In this document: positions 35,755 to 42,455 of the stretch, piece by piece
Numbering within the stretch: position 1 is the stretch's first letter
How the letters are laid out: each line of letters starts with the position of its first letter
Assembly (NCBI GenBank): GCA_947588825.1
Contig: CANPZU010000017.1
Coordinates: 1 to 50,460 of the forward strand
DNA length: 50,460 nucleotides
From: an uncultured Clostridia bacterium
Lineage (GTDB): Bacteria; Bacillota; Clostridia; Oscillospirales; CAG-272
Direction of reading: 5' to 3'
Notes under the pieces: generated by a model
What the model was told of the DNA's origin: nothing
Databases searched by the model: none
What the model saw: only the letters and a program-made list of their open reading frames with translations
Made by a program: the position numbers and the translations under genes

Positions 35755-36152
35755 AGATCGCTCGGCTCGCTCTCATAAAAAATAACGTCGTTATCCTGTA
35801 TGTTTGCCTGCTCGTTTGCAGGTATCAGCACCGCCTGCTGCAAAGTTACAACTCCCGGGAAAATCGGTACGTTAATATACTGATCGCCATAAAACCCCTC
35901 TTTGTCCGCCTCGACCACGACCGAGGTGTAAGGCGTGAGGTCGGAGGGAGAAAGGGAAGTGCTTACATTCGGCGTGACTATCGGTATTTTTCCCGTTTTG
36001 CCGCTTATGTCGGTACGCACCGTCCTGTACACGGTCGTGTCATCCTCATTTATAATGCTTATTGTTATCAGCGCGTTCTCAACGGGAATAAACCCGTCAG
36101 CGGTTACAGCGTTAACAACGATGTAACCGACGCTTAAACCATTGTCGTTCAT
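35751..36152 (-). CDS. Unknown protein with prealbumin-like β-sandwich (carboxypeptidase-regulatory type)
   Basis: A 133-residue protein whose pattern GYIVVNAVTADGFIPVENALITI, then TDISGKTGKIPI and SVVVEADKEGFYG, is that of carboxypeptidase-regulatory-like β-sandwich domains. It has no signal peptide. The stop overlaps the start of the SpoIID-like gene (ATGA), so they are coupled and probably act together. AAAGGAA sits 11 nt before ATG 36152 but 7 nt before an overlapping ATG at 36156. The latter opens a 14-codon reading frame in another phase, which makes the real initiation site ambiguous. Confidence 0.65.
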   Translation of the reverse strand: MNDNGLSVGYIVVNAVTADGFIPVENALITISIINEDDTTVYRTVRTDISGKTGKIPIVTPNVSTSLSPSDLTPYTSVVVEADKEGFYGDQYINVPIFPGVVTLQQAVLIPANEQANIQDNDVIFYESEPSDL

Positions 36153-36452
36153 TCATATGTATTCCTTTCAAAAGTTTTATAACATTATATGAGGCTGCGC
36201 CTGCCTTGATACAAAAGGAAAGTACGTGAATGTCATTTAAGGCCTTATCAAGATAAACGCTCGGACTTTGGCAAAATAAAAAATCAGGAGGGGCGTTTGC
36301 CCTCCCGATGATTAAGTGGCCGATACACCGCTTGCCTTCAAAAGCGGTGATATAAGTATCCGATATCAATTAATTATCCATATATGTAATGATTCAAATA
36401 TTCTGTATATTCTGATTCTGTATCGGACCGGACCGGAACCGCGTCAAACAAA
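36153..36452. other. Intergenic region between gapA and the peptidoglycan-binding operon
   Basis: No gene seen. It contains a short hairpin (GGAGGGGCG/GCCCTCC near 36288-36306) and must hold the promoter of the minus-strand peptidoglycan-binding operon, but no good sigma-A match stands out. A sporulation sigma factor is possible. Confidence 0.4.
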
Positions 36453-36486
36453 ACAAAGCCGCCGCATGATTATGCGACGGTTTTGT
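36453..36486 (-). terminator. Intrinsic terminator of gapA
   Basis: ACAAAGCCGCCGCAT and ATGCGACGGTTTTGT arms, largely complementary, around GATT. On the minus strand followed by a T-rich tract, 27 nt after the gapA stop codon. Confidence 0.85.
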
Positions 36487-36513
36487 AAAGAAAGAACATT
36501 ATACCTAAAAAAG

Positions 36514-37530
36514 TTACTTGATCTCTGCAAAATACTTGATTGTGCGGACCATTTGGCTTGTGTAGCTGTTCTCGTTGTCGTACCAGGAAACGACCTGAAC
36601 CTGATATGTGTCATCGTCTATCTTTGCGACCATGGTTTGGGTAGCGTCAAAGAGAGAACCGTATGTCATTCCGATAACGTCGGACGAAACGATCTCGTCG
36701 GTGTTGTAGCCGAAGGACTCGTTGGAAGAAGCCTTCATTGCGGCGTTAATTGCCTCGGGGGTTATATCCTTGCCCTTTACTACCGCAACGAGTATGGTAG
36801 TGGAACCTGTGCAGGTGGGAACTCTTTGAGCCGAACCGATGAGTTTCTTGTTGAGCTCGGGAATAACGAGGCCGATCGCCTTAGCCGCGCCTGTGGAGTT
36901 TGGAACGATATTCTGAGCGGCAGCACGTGCGCGTCTCAGGTCGCCTTTTCTGTGAGGTCCGTCAAGAACCATTTGGTCGCCGGTGTATGCGTGAACGGTG
37001 GTCATGATTCCGCTCTGAATGGGGGCGAAGTCGTTGAGTGCCTTAGCCATGGGAGCGAGGCAGTTTGTTGTGCAGGAAGCCGCAGAGATAATTTGGTCAT
37101 CAGGCGTAAGGGTCTTTTCGTTTACACTGTAAACAATAGTCTTAAGGTCGTTTCCTGCGGGAGCGGAAATAACAACCTTCTTAGCGCCCGCATTGATGTG
37201 AGCCATTGACTTTTCCTTTGAGGTGTAGAAGCCTGTGCACTCAAGAACAACGTCAACGTCAAGTGCTGCCCAGGGGCAGTTTGCGGCGTCTTTCTCGGCA
37301 TAGATTTTGATGGTCTTGCCGTCGACGGTTATGCTGTCTTCTCCTGCGACTACCTTATCCGCAAGAGCGTACTTACCTTGAGCCGAGTCGTACTTGAGAA
37401 GATGAGCAAGCATTTTGGGGCTGGTGAGGTCGTTTATTGCAACTATCTCATATCCCGGGGCGCCGAACATCTGTCTGAATGCAAGACGTCCGATACGGCC
37501 GAAGCCGTTAATGGCAACTTTAACTGACAT
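36514..37530 (-). CDS. gapA: Type I glyceraldehyde-3-phosphate dehydrogenase
   Basis: A 338-residue NAD-dependent GAPDH. NAD-binding [16 protein letters not shown] at the N-terminus, catalytic cysteine in [17 protein letters not shown] (about 145-162), and [17 protein letters not shown] at the C-terminus. It oxidises glyceraldehyde-3-phosphate to 1,3-bisphosphoglycerate in glycolysis. ATG 37530 has CGGAGGAATT upstream. An in-frame codon at 37551 lies 5' of this site and is rejected. Single-gene unit with its own promoter and terminator. Confidence 0.97.
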   Translation of the reverse strand: MSVKVAINGFGRIGRLAFRQMFGAPGYEIVAINDLTSPKMLAHLLKYDSAQGKYALADKVVAGEDSITVDGKTIKIYAEKDAANCPWAALDVDVVLECTGFYTSKEKSMAHINAGAKKVVISAPAGNDLKTIVYSVNEKTLTPDDQIISAASCTTNCLAPMAKALNDFAPIQSGIMTTVHAYTGDQMVLDGPHRKGDLRRARAAAQNIVPNSTGAAKAIGLVIPELNKKLIGSAQRVPTCTGSTTILVAVVKGKDITPEAINAAMKASSNESFGYNTDEIVSSDVIGMTYGSLFDATQTMVAKIDDDTYQVQVVSWYDNENSYTSQMVRTIKYFAEIK

Positions 37531-37569
37531 TTTGAATTCCTCCGAAAGCATATAAATTTTAACATATAT

Positions 37570-37598
37570 ATTTTACACCATAAATCTATAATATTCAA
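37570..37598 (-). promoter_or_regulatory. Sigma-A promoter of gapA
   Basis: Minus strand TTGAAT (37598-37593), 17 nt, TAAAAT (37575-37570), 39 nt upstream of the start codon. Confidence 0.8.
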
Positions 37599-37800
37599 GA
37601 GCTTTTGGCGATTTTTTTTAAGTTGTTGCATATATGACAAAAATCTTCCTTGATTTTTGGGTTAATATGTACACATACCTAAAATATTTTATTTAGATCT
37701 GAGCATTCTCTTGTTTGTTAATAAAAAATTCACAAAAGGGCGCGTAAGAATCACTATAATAAAAAGCGAAAGAAAAGTTAAAAAGGTTAAGGAATGAGAT

Positions 37801-38892
37801 ATGTCAGGCTTTGTCACTCTTGACGATTTGGCGACTCCCGTTATGATTTGCAGCCAAGACGGAATCGTAACATACAAAAATAAAATGGCGCTCAGGGAGC
37901 TTCGGCTGCCCAGAAGGAACACGCGCGTACAGCCGCGCATCTTGCCTGACTGCCGCAAAGAATTTGCGAAAATAACCGAAAAAGGCGTCGGCCTTGTCGC
38001 TATCGACACGGGAGACAGGCAGGCAAGGGCGTTTGTTTCGCCGTATGTGAGGTTTTGCGAACCGTGTACCCTTTGGGTATTTCTTTCGCTTATTCAGATA
38101 CCTTCGACAAATAAATACACGCGCGTTATTGAAAACGATATTACCGCTCTTGCGGGGCAGATATGCCAAATTGTTAAGAATATCGACGAGAGCTCGCTTT
38201 CCTCCAAAGGTATCCCCGGCGACACCTTCGGCCCGCGTATGCTCGAAAAGATCAAGAAAGTGATATCTTATGTTTTTTACAGCGGGAACGAAGCCTTCTT
38301 TCCTATAAACAAACTGATACCGATGCTTGCCGATATCACCGAAAAGACCTTCGCAAAATTCGGATACGACGTCAGGTACGGTGTGGCGGGCGCAGTTTCA
38401 AACTCAATGAGGATGATCGACGCGGGTTCCTTTTCACTTCTTTTTTTCCACCTTATGGCCTTTTTTGTCGAATGCGGGGCCGACCGAAGCATAAATGTGA
38501 CCGTAGCTTTGTCAAATGAGGAGCGTATGGGCATTAAAATAAGTCTGACCGTTCCCGAACCGCCTTTTTACGGCGAGGGAAGCGGAGATATTATGACACT
38601 TTCCCGCTTTTCACCCGAGAAGATAGTTGATATTCTTGTGTTTGAGCGTATGTGCGAGGTAAATAATTACGCATTTGCTTACAGCGTAAACGAAGATAAA
38701 GAGGAGAATGTCAATATTTTCATCGACGTTCCTGTTGCCGAGCGCAGGAGGGTACGCGAAACGTTCCCGCTTGACGGAAACGACGAGTTAGAAGAGGGTC
38801 TTCTTCGTGCGAATCTTGCGGGACTGTTCCTTTATATGCTTGATTACAGGAAATTTAAAAACGGACGGCCTTTTACCGAGAACGGAGCATAA
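37801..38892 (+). CDS. Histidine-kinase-like protein lacking recognisable kinase motifs
   Basis: A 363-residue soluble protein. The N-terminus looks like a PAS domain (residues 3-35, LDDLATPVMICSQDGIVTYKN). A helical middle part and a C-terminal α/β region (FFPINKLIPMLADITEKTFA, then GSFSLLFFHLMAFFVECGADR and GIKISLTVPEPPF) follow the layout of a sensor kinase DHp-HATPase. However, there is no H-box histidine, no clear N-box asparagine and no G-box, so it is probably not an active kinase. AAGGA precedes the ATG and a TATAAT lies at 37755-37760. It is divergent from gapA. Function unknown; a scaffold or sensor role is speculative. Confidence 0.65.
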   Translation: MSGFVTLDDLATPVMICSQDGIVTYKNKMALRELRLPRRNTRVQPRILPDCRKEFAKITEKGVGLVAIDTGDRQARAFVSPYVRFCEPCTLWVFLSLIQIPSTNKYTRVIENDITALAGQICQIVKNIDESSLSSKGIPGDTFGPRMLEKIKKVISYVFYSGNEAFFPINKLIPMLADITEKTFAKFGYDVRYGVAGAVSNSMRMIDAGSFSLLFFHLMAFFVECGADRSINVTVALSNEERMGIKISLTVPEPPFYGEGSGDIMTLSRFSPEKIVDILVFERMCEVNNYAFAYSVNEDKEENVNIFIDVPVAERRRVRETFPLDGNDELEEGLLRANLAGLFLYMLDYRKFKNGRPFTENGA

Positions 38893-39045
38893 AAAAATCA
38901 AAGCGCTGTTTTTACATTAAGTTAAGATGCTTGCGCCAAGCTTGTCCCCGAGTGTCAAAACCGACTAATCAATGACTTCAGTTTACAAATCAAACCGATC
39001 CGTCGTATTTAGTGTATTTAGTGATGATAGTGAAAAGCAAAACCG
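38893..39045. other. Non-coding region before the intron remnant
   Basis: No gene visible. It holds a short direct repeat GTATTTAGT twice (about 39004-39022) and no clear terminator for the preceding gene. It is the 3' flank of the group II intron remnant. Confidence 0.4.
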
Positions 39046-39120
39046 ATTAGGAGGCCGCCCATTAGTTGGGCAGCCGGCCTCTAACACCACCGTGTGTACC
39101 GTTCGGTACACGGCGGTTCA
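39046..39120 (-). mobile_element. Group II intron 3' end (domains V and VI), truncated
   Basis: Minus strand 39117-39086 folds as domain V: ACCGCCGTG pairs with CACGGTGGT, then a two-nt CA bulge, UACC/GGUA and a four-nt loop GAAC. This is the diagnostic 34-nt hairpin with a CGC-type triad. Downstream, GAGGCC..GCCCA pairs with TGGGC..GGCCTC (39082-39051) as domain VI, with CTAAT as the branch-point region, ending near 39046. No reverse transcriptase/maturase frame is recognisable upstream (39121-39900), so it is a fragment or an ORF-less intron. The 5' end was not found. Confidence 0.75.
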
Positions 39121-39225
39121 ATCATAAACAGTGCAGAGACTTGTACGCTTCGGAAATGTCATATATCCGCGGCGTGCAGGTCTTTCATTTTCGGTATGCC
39201 ATACGGTCGGGCATCCCTGATATCT

Positions 39226-39372
39226 TCAGGTTCGCCGCCCTTGTCCTCGGTTTCTTCCGCTGCTTTCGGGATATACATTCGTATTCTCCGGCGCAGCTGC
39301 TCGGTCCGCAAACGTCGGCGGGCCTTTTTGTGTTGAGCAATCAGGCGCCTGCCGGTGTTTTCTGTCGGTCAT
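39226..39372 (-). CDS. Small basic ORF of unknown function (48 codons)
   Basis: Encodes a 48-residue Pro/Arg/Asn-rich peptide starting MTDRKHRQAPDCSTQ. It is supported by an excellent ribosome binding site GGGGAGGTG four nt before the ATG and by a TATAAT at 39406-39401 with TTCTCA 18 nt upstream. The sequence matches no family I know. A second phase, from an ATG at about 39280, encodes an acidic 40-residue peptide that ends close to the intron domain V, so a frameshifted longer gene is possible. Could be non-coding. Confidence 0.4.
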   Translation of the reverse strand: MTDRKHRQAPDCSTQKGPPTFADRAAAPENTNVYPESSGRNRGQGRRT

Positions 39373-39400
39373 AGTGCACCTCCCCTGCAAGAATAGATTC

Positions 39401-39430
39401 ATTATAACACGAATTCGGGATTTTTGAGAA
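39401..39430 (-). promoter_or_regulatory. Possible promoter of the small ORF
   Basis: Minus strand TTCTCA (39430-39425), 18 nt, TATAAT (39406-39401). The -35 is 4 of 6 to consensus. Confidence 0.45.
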
Positions 39431-39474
39431 CTTTCCATCCTTATATATAGTATAATAGCAGTCAGAAACAGACG

Positions 39475-39830
39475 CGCCGTCCCCGCCATTTTTCCCTGCC
39501 GCACCTCTTTCCATCCCGCACCTGCCCCGTTTCCTTTTTCTGCCTTTCTCACCCCGCCCCGCAAACCACAAGCCCCAACTGGCGCTGTAGTGTGCGATTC
39601 CCGATTGCTCCGCCGGTAGTACTGCCCCAAAAACAGCAAGACAAATCCCCGGAAACCGCCGAGCAAATCCCCCGAAACAGCAGGAAAGCGTCCCGAAGCC
39701 GCGCACCAAATCCCCCAACCCGGCGCAAAAAAACAAAAACAGAGAAGCAAAGCCACCGAGGGCCGCGTTCCTTGGAGAAAGGCGAAAAAAAGGGGAAGGG
39801 AAACAAAAAAATGTAGCATTCAAGCAAAAA
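39475..39830. repeat. Strand-skewed block with inverted ends
   Basis: The left part (39475-39560) is pyrimidine rich and the right part (39720-39825) purine/A rich. GTTTCC...GCCTTTCTC (39529-39550) is an imperfect inverted match of GAGAAAGGC...GGGAAAC (39775-39804). Between them AAATCCCC-type motifs recur four times (about 39642-39715). Long open frames across it on the minus strand look like composition artefacts. Nature unknown; a non-autonomous element is one option. Confidence 0.4.
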
Positions 39831-39845
39831 ATGCGGAAATTTATA

Positions 39846-39873
39846 TTGACAAAATAAAAAGAAGTGATATAAT
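39846..39873 (+). promoter_or_regulatory. Sigma-A promoter of the opp operon
   Basis: TTGACA (39846-39851), 16-nt spacer, TATAAT (39868-39873). The transcript would carry a leader of about 290 nt before oppA. Confidence 0.85.
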
Positions 39874-39879
39874 AGACAT

Positions 39880-40167
39880 AAATCGGTAGTTGAAATAAAC
39901 GGAATAGCGCAGAACACGCGGCGTGCAAGTATCTTGGATTTTGCCAAAGATCAAACGGTGCTTCCCCTTTATCAAAGAGAAGAACCCGTGGTTGGTTCTT
40001 ATGAAAAGAGGAAGCGCGCGCAAGAGGGGGAAAAGCCGGGAGACGGTAAGACGCGGGAAAACTGCGAAGCCGACTCCCTTTTGCATTTTTGCTAAGGGAA
40101 GAAGGCTGAGAGCTCCTGTACTCTTTCGTTTTTTATCAAGTACCTAATAAAAAGGAGAGCATTTTTC
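39880..40167 (+). promoter_or_regulatory. Structured 5' leader of the opp operon, candidate attenuator
   Basis: The leader contains three foldable parts. First, CACGC/GCGTG at 39914-39925. Second, a long hairpin in which GCTTCCCCTTT (39960-39970) pairs at 10 of 11 positions with AAAGAGGAAGC (40005-40015), enclosing a perfect AAGAACC/GGTTCTT stem (39980-40000). Third, GGGAGaCGG (40038-40046) pairs with CCGaCTCCC (40070-40078) directly before TTTT, resembling an intrinsic terminator 85 nt ahead of oppA. No known riboswitch consensus was recognised. AAGGAGA lies before the oppA ATG. Confidence 0.5.
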
Positions 40168-42291
40168 ATGAAGAAAATGACCAAGGCACTGTGTTTGGTT
40201 CTCGCGGCGGTAATGATGCTTGTAATCTTCGCCTCCTGCGGAAAGAAAACCGACCCGGTGTACAAAGAAAAGGTGGCCGCACCGACGCTCGGAACCGACC
40301 AGGATATCTGGGACGAAGTGTTCGGCGAATTCAACGCGGCATATCAGAAGGCCCTTGAGGCCAAGACCATCTCGGAGCGTTATGCTCTGATGGCAGTTGC
40401 GGAAGCCAAACTTCTTGAGGCGGGTGTGCTCGTTCCGCTTCAGGCGCAGGGCGGAAACTATGCGATTTCCAAGGTGGTGCCTTACACCGTCGCATCCGTT
40501 TCATGGGGCTCTGACAGCTCCCGTTACCACAAGATCCTCGTCTGCACCGACCCGATCAAGCCGGCAGACCGGGACGAACTGAAAGCGCTCTACGCGGCGA
40601 ACAAGGGCACCGGAACCTACCCCGAGAAGGCGAAAGCGCTCCTTGAAAGCAAGGGCTACAAGCTTCAGGACAGCTATTCCCTCGCATACACAACCGACCC
40701 TGGAACTTTTGACGTTCTCTCCACCTCCAAGGCGGTCGACTCCGACGTCCTCGTTCAGACCTATGACGGACTGATGGAGTACGACGGAGACAACATCCTC
40801 CAGCCGGCGCTTGCCGAAAAGATGGAAGTTTCGGACGACGGACTCACATACACCTTCACTCTCCGCAAGGGCGTGAAGTGGGTGGACTCCACAGGAGCGG
40901 AAATCGGAGAACTCAAGGCAGAGGACTTCGTTACCGGATTCCAGCATATGCTCGATATGAAGGGCGGACTTGAGCAGCTCGTCAGCGGCGTTATCGCCGG
41001 TGTTGACGGCTATCTCGGCGATGACAAAGACTTCTCCAAGGTCGGAGTCAAGGCCACCGACGACTACACGGTCGTTTACACTCTTGCAGAAGTGATTCCG
41101 TATTTTGAAACGATGCTCGCTTACTCTCCCTTCGCTCCCCTGAACAAGGGCTACTTTGAGTCCAAGGGCGGTAAGCTCGGTGAGCAGACCTCCGGAACAT
41201 ACGGAACCGATAAGGACAACATCGCTTACTGCGGACCCTATATCATCGATACCTTCACTGCCAAGAACATCATCACCTTCAAGGCAAACGAAAGCTATTG
41301 GGATAAGGATTCCACCACCGTCAAGACCATCAATATGAGATGGGTTGACGCGCAGTCGAACGCCACCGCGTCCTACGACCTCTTCTCGCAGGGCCTCTCC
41401 GACGGTGCCGGACTCAACTCGGCAGCCGTTGCCAAGGCAAAGGAAGAGAACAAGTTTGATACATACGCGTATGTGTCCAGCACAAACGCCACCACCTTCC
41501 CGGGCTTCCTGAACCTCCATCGCCGTTCCTTTGCGAACTACAACGATGAGACCAAGGTTGTCTCCACCAAGACAGAAGGAATGAAGAACAAGACCCAGTG
41601 GGCTATGCTCAACACTAACTTCCGTCTGGCTCTTATCTTCGGATTCGACCGCGCAAGCTATATGCAGGCAGCTGTCGGAGAAGAGCTGAAATACGTCTCT
41701 ATGGTCAACACCTATACTCCCGGTAACTTCGTCAATATGCCGGAAGACGTGACAATTTCCATCAACGGAACCGACACGACCTTCAAGAAGGGTACCGACT
41801 TCGGCGTGATTGTCCAGGCGCAGATCGACGCGGACGGATTCCCGATCACAGCGTACGATCCTAAGGCAGACGGCGGACTCGGAAGCTCTGCCGGCTACGA
41901 CGGATGGTACAATCCCGACAAGGCCAAGGAGTACATGGATAAGGCAGTCAAAGAGCTCACCGCCGAAGGACTGACGATCACCGATACTCTGCCGGTCACC
42001 ATCGACTTCCCGTACACGAATGACGGTTCGGTTTCTTCTTCGCAGGCGCAGATCCTCAAGAATTCCGTCGAGAAGGCCACCGGCGGACGGATTCGCATCA
42101 ACCTTGTGGAAGCATCTCAGGATGACCTGACCTACGCGACCTACGATTATGAGAGTCCTACCGATGCCAACTACGACCTCCAGCTGAACTCCGGTTGGGG
42201 ACCTGACTACGGCGACCCGTCAACCTACCTTGACACCATGATGCCGTACGGCTACATGAAGGTCTGCTACGGTCTCGATATCGGAAAATGA
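40168..42291 (+). CDS. oppA: Peptide ABC transporter substrate-binding lipoprotein, apparently circularly permuted (OppA-like)
   Basis: A 707-residue lipoprotein (signal peptide with lipobox FASC at about 22-25). Residues ~35-145 (AAYQKALEAKTISERYALMA, AEAKLLEAGVLVPLQAQGGN, AISKVVPYT) look like the segment that normally forms the C-terminus of OppA-type proteins. The usual N-terminal start of the fold (SLAYTTDPGTFDVL, LAEKMEVSDDGLTYTFTLRK) only comes at ~170. The protein then stops right after GWGPDYGDPSTYLDTMMPYG, where ordinary family members continue for about 100 residues. So the order of parts is permuted relative to E. coli OppA. It should bind peptides outside the membrane and deliver them to OppBC. 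Strong promoter and leader upstream. Confidence 0.88.
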   Translation: MKKMTKALCLVLAAVMMLVIFASCGKKTDPVYKEKVAAPTLGTDQDIWDEVFGEFNAAYQKALEAKTISERYALMAVAEAKLLEAGVLVPLQAQGGNYAISKVVPYTVASVSWGSDSSRYHKILVCTDPIKPADRDELKALYAANKGTGTYPEKAKALLESKGYKLQDSYSLAYTTDPGTFDVLSTSKAVDSDVLVQTYDGLMEYDGDNILQPALAEKMEVSDDGLTYTFTLRKGVKWVDSTGAEIGELKAEDFVTGFQHMLDMKGGLEQLVSGVIAGVDGYLGDDKDFSKVGVKATDDYTVVYTLAEVIPYFETMLAYSPFAPLNKGYFESKGGKLGEQTSGTYGTDKDNIAYCGPYIIDTFTAKNIITFKANESYWDKDSTTVKTINMRWVDAQSNATASYDLFSQGLSDGAGLNSAAVAKAKEENKFDTYAYVSSTNATTFPGFLNLHRRSFANYNDETKVVSTKTEGMKNKTQWAMLNTNFRLALIFGFDRASYMQAAVGEELKYVSMVNTYTPGNFVNMPEDVTISINGTDTTFKKGTDFGVIVQAQIDADGFPITAYDPKADGGLGSSAGYDGWYNPDKAKEYMDKAVKELTAEGLTITDTLPVTIDFPYTNDGSVSSSQAQILKNSVEKATGGRIRINLVEASQDDLTYATYDYESPTDANYDLQLNSGWGPDYGDPSTYLDTMMPYGYMKVCYGLDIGK

Positions 42292-42455
42292 TTTTCTGAG
42301 GAAAAAAGGGAATTTTTGACCCTTGAAAACCGAACCCGCCCTTGAGACGGGGGACGTCCTGCCAAAATTCAGTTTTGACGGATTCATAATCCAATCAGGG
42401 AGGAAGAACGGCACTTGCCTTCTTCCTCCTCTGTGATTAAATATGGTGGTATGAA
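42292..42455 (+). promoter_or_regulatory. oppA-oppB intergenic hairpins
   Basis: Contains AAGGG/CCCTT (about 42306-42323), CCCG/CGGG (about 42335-42351) and a very strong hairpin, GGAGGAAGAA (42399-42408) with TTCTTCCTCC (42420-42429) extended by GGC/GCC around ACTT. No T tract follows, so it fits an mRNA-stabilising or partial-termination element that lets oppA be expressed more than oppBCDF. Confidence 0.6.

Noticed and set aside
36316-37209. 297-codon plus-strand frame opposite gapA
   Set aside because: It is antisense to the well-defined GAPDH gene and crosses its terminator.
39341-39928. 195-codon hydrophobic minus-strand frame
   Set aside because: It spans the skewed repeat-like block and the opp promoter, lacks a ribosome binding site and has Gly/Phe/Arg composition typical of a composition artefact.
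40106-40111. CUGAGA in the oppA leader as a TPP riboswitch
   Set aside because: Only this hexamer matches. The second conserved half (ACCUGAUCUGG-type) is absent and the gene is not a thiamine gene.
40501-41520. 339-codon minus-strand frame opposite oppA
   Set aside because: It is a mirror of the strongly biased codon use of oppA, with no ribosome binding site and no known motif.
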